A stretch of 7,115 bases of DNA, from the NCBI GenBank assembly GCA_028064935.1, contig JAPTWT010000232.1, positions 1 through 7,115 on the forward strand, in the 5' to 3' direction. Positions 5,700 to 7,115 of the stretch are shown piece by piece. The notes under the pieces are model-generated. The model saw only the letters and a list, made by a program, of their open reading frames with translations. It searched no databases and was not told the origin of the DNA. Position 1 is the stretch's first letter, and every line of letters begins with the position of its first letter. The translations under genes and the position numbers were made by a program. This stretch comes from Gammaproteobacteria bacterium. GTDB taxonomy: Bacteria; Pseudomonadota; Gammaproteobacteria; Acidiferrobacterales; Acidiferrobacteraceae.

Positions 5700-6761
5700 T
5701 TGTCAATTCGCTCAGATTCTGCGCCGCCTGCCTCGGTAGACGGGGCAACTCTAATGTCCGTCCGGGATCTGTCGGTCGTGTATCGTGTGGGAAACCGTCT
5801 CGTGCGAGCCCTCAGCAACGTCAGTTTCGACGTGATGCCTGGGAGGGCGTTGGCCCTTATTGGAGAGAGCGGATCTGGGAAAAGCACGCTTGGGTCTGCC
5901 CTAACGCGACTGTTGCCGAGAACCGCCGAAATCACATCCGGTTCCATCACGTTTAACGGCAAAGAGGGCAGGGTTCAACTGTTAGATTTGTCGTCTGAAG
6001 AACTGCGGCGTTTTCGCTGGCGGGACTGTGCGGTCGTCTCACAGATGGCGATGAACGCGTTCAATCCTGTGATGACGATTCAAGATCACTTTGAGGACAC
6101 GGCGGCCGCGCACGGGCTGCGTGATAAGGCGAAAATCCACGATAAGGCTTATGAACTAATGGAAACGGTTCACCTCGATGCAAAGCGTGTACTCCCGTCG
6201 TACCCACATCAACTGAGTGGCGGGATGCGCCAGCGCGTTCTCATCGCCCTATCTCTCCTGTTGTCTCCGGAACTGGTGATACTGGACGAGCCAACCACTG
6301 CGCTCGATGCGCTAAGTCAACGGGCCATTATCAAGCTTCTTCGCCGATTACGTCAGCAACTCGGGCTGACCATGATCTTCATTTCGCATGATCTATCGCT
6401 GGCGGCTGAACTAGCCGACGACGTTGCAACGATGTATGCGGGGCAGATCGTTGAGTATACGGATGTGTTCTCATTGTTTGATAAGCCGAAACACCCGTAT
6501 TCGGTAGGGCTCATCGGCGCGATTCCCGATCTCAGTGCGGACGGCGCGAGCCTAGTTTCTATTCCGGGATCTCCGCCGGACTTAGTGAGCCTGCCGTCAG
6601 GGTGCAGATTCCACCCGCGCTGTCCGCTCAGTGATGACAAGTGTGAAAGGGAATTGCCTCTGCTCGTGGAGACAGAACCGGGACAAAAGGTGGCGTGTTT
6701 CCACTGGAAAGACGCGCAGACTCTAAAAGGATCCGACGCCTTTGAAGGGAGGAATTCGTAA
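5700..6761 (+). CDS. ABC transporter ATP-binding protein, DppD/OppD family (ATPase 1)
   Basis: A 353-residue cytoplasmic ATPase that drives the two permeases together with ATPase 2. Counting from the TTG, it shows Walker A GESGSGKST (55-63), Q-loop Gln115 in SQMAMNAFNP, signature LSGGMRQR (172-179), Walker B LVILDEP (192-198) and switch His230 (SHD). The C-terminal oligopeptide-type domain begins near PKHPYS (263-268) and carries four Cys (302, 308, 315, 333; Cx5Cx6Cx17C). This pattern is known in the family and binds an iron-sulfur cluster in some DppD proteins. The Q-loop MNAFNP variant differs from the DPMTSLNP type of classic OppD and, as I recall, is common in the sugar-importing branch. 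An ATG start at 5694 would add two residues and overlaps the permease stop. The stop overlaps the next start by one base. Confidence 0.95.
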   Translation: MSIRSDSAPPASVDGATLMSVRDLSVVYRVGNRLVRALSNVSFDVMPGRALALIGESGSGKSTLGSALTRLLPRTAEITSGSITFNGKEGRVQLLDLSSEELRRFRWRDCAVVSQMAMNAFNPVMTIQDHFEDTAAAHGLRDKAKIHDKAYELMETVHLDAKRVLPSYPHQLSGGMRQRVLIALSLLLSPELVILDEPTTALDALSQRAIIKLLRRLRQQLGLTMIFISHDLSLAAELADDVATMYAGQIVEYTDVFSLFDKPKHPYSVGLIGAIPDLSADGASLVSIPGSPPDLVSLPSGCRFHPRCPLSDDKCERELPLLVETEPGQKVACFHWKDAQTLKGSDAFEGRNS

Positions 6762-7115
6762 TGTCGCCCCTCGTGGAATTTCGTTCGGTAGAGCGGACGT
6801 ATCCGTCCAGACAAGGCCCCCTGCACGTGATTCGCGACGTCAGTTTTACAATAGAGCGCGGAGGCATCTTGGCCGTGGTGGGGGAGAGTGGCTGTGGCAA
6901 GACGACTACCGGAAAAATTGCGGCCGGTCTTGTGGATCCGAGCCGAGGGACGGTCCTCTTTGATGGAGAGAACATCTCGGGTTTTAAGGGCCCAGAACTC
7001 AGTCGTTTTCGTCGTAGAGTCCAACTGATCCACCAAGATCCATATTCGTCCCTAAACCCAGTTCGGACGGTCTACCAGACTTTGGCTGCGCCGCTCAAGC
7101 GGTTCCAGATCGGAA
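6761..7115 (+). CDS. ABC transporter ATP-binding protein, DppF/OppF family (ATPase 2), truncated by the window
   Basis: The first 118 residues of the second ATPase of the transporter; the rest lies beyond the right edge. It shows Walker A GESGCGKTT (41-49) and a Q-loop HQDPYSSLNP (91-100) of the classic OppF/DppF type. The signature, Walker B and C-terminal domain are not visible, so completeness and activity cannot be judged. The ATG at 6761 shares its A with the preceding TAA, and GGGAGG (6747-6752) lies eight bases upstream. A full-length relative is about 320-340 residues. A solute-binding protein gene could follow downstream. Confidence 0.93.
   Translation, partial: MSPLVEFRSVERTYPSRQGPLHVIRDVSFTIERGGILAVVGESGCGKTTTGKIAAGLVDPSRGTVLFDGENISGFKGPELSRFRRRVQLIHQDPYSSLNPVRTVYQTLAAPLKRFQIG

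Noticed and set aside
6353..7036. 227-codon minus frame across the two ATPase genes
   Set aside because: Antisense to two clear ABC ATPases; no domain of its own.
1..7115. CRISPR arrays, tRNA or rRNA genes, insertion sequences, toxin-antitoxin or defence genes
   Set aside because: None seen: no regular repeat-spacer pattern, no transposase-like protein, and no RNA gene signature on reading either strand.

Overview
The window looks like chromosomal DNA of a moderate-GC Gram-positive bacterium, possibly an Alicyclobacillus-like Bacillota. That guess rests on purine-rich Shine-Dalgarno (SD) sequences before nearly every gene, apparent TTG starts, SigA-like promoter boxes and LacI/CcpA-type operators. 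No gene here identifies the species.

Layout. The left edge (1-23) carries a 23-base sequence that recurs exactly at 1057-1079, over the 3' end of a short-chain dehydrogenase gene (313-1068, +). The edge is therefore probably the last codons of a second, similar dehydrogenase gene. A four-helix membrane protein (1090-1533, -) and an unrecognised 118-residue protein (1743-2099, +) follow and diverge from each other. A TIM-barrel sugar phosphate isomerase/epimerase-type gene (2249-3157, -) converges on the 118-residue gene, with a strong hairpin between them. A regulatory region of about 530 bases (3158-3687) separates the isomerase gene from a divergent Opp/Dpp-class ABC transporter operon on the + strand. 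The operon holds permease 1 (3688-4776), permease 2 (4807-5697), ATPase 1 (5700-6761) and ATPase 2 (6761 to the right edge, truncated). No solute-binding protein gene is present in the window.

How the genes may work together. The ABC class imports peptides or, in one branch, oligosaccharides. A sugar isomerase-type enzyme and a dehydrogenase of the polyol/sugar/ketoacid kind lie next to it. Two operator-like AGCGCT sites of the type bound by LacI-family sugar regulators or CcpA lie upstream of the transporter. Together these suggest an uptake and catabolism locus for a carbohydrate, perhaps a plant-derived oligosaccharide. The substrate cannot be read from the sequence.

Most of the coding content is ordinary. 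The points worth a second look are the exact repeat suggesting tandem dehydrogenase genes, the dense divergent control region (two AGCGCT sites, a palindrome inside the isomerase promoter spacer, a possible mini leader ORF and a small Cys-rich ORF), and the ambiguous TTG starts in the transporter operon. I found no strong evidence for a wholly new system.
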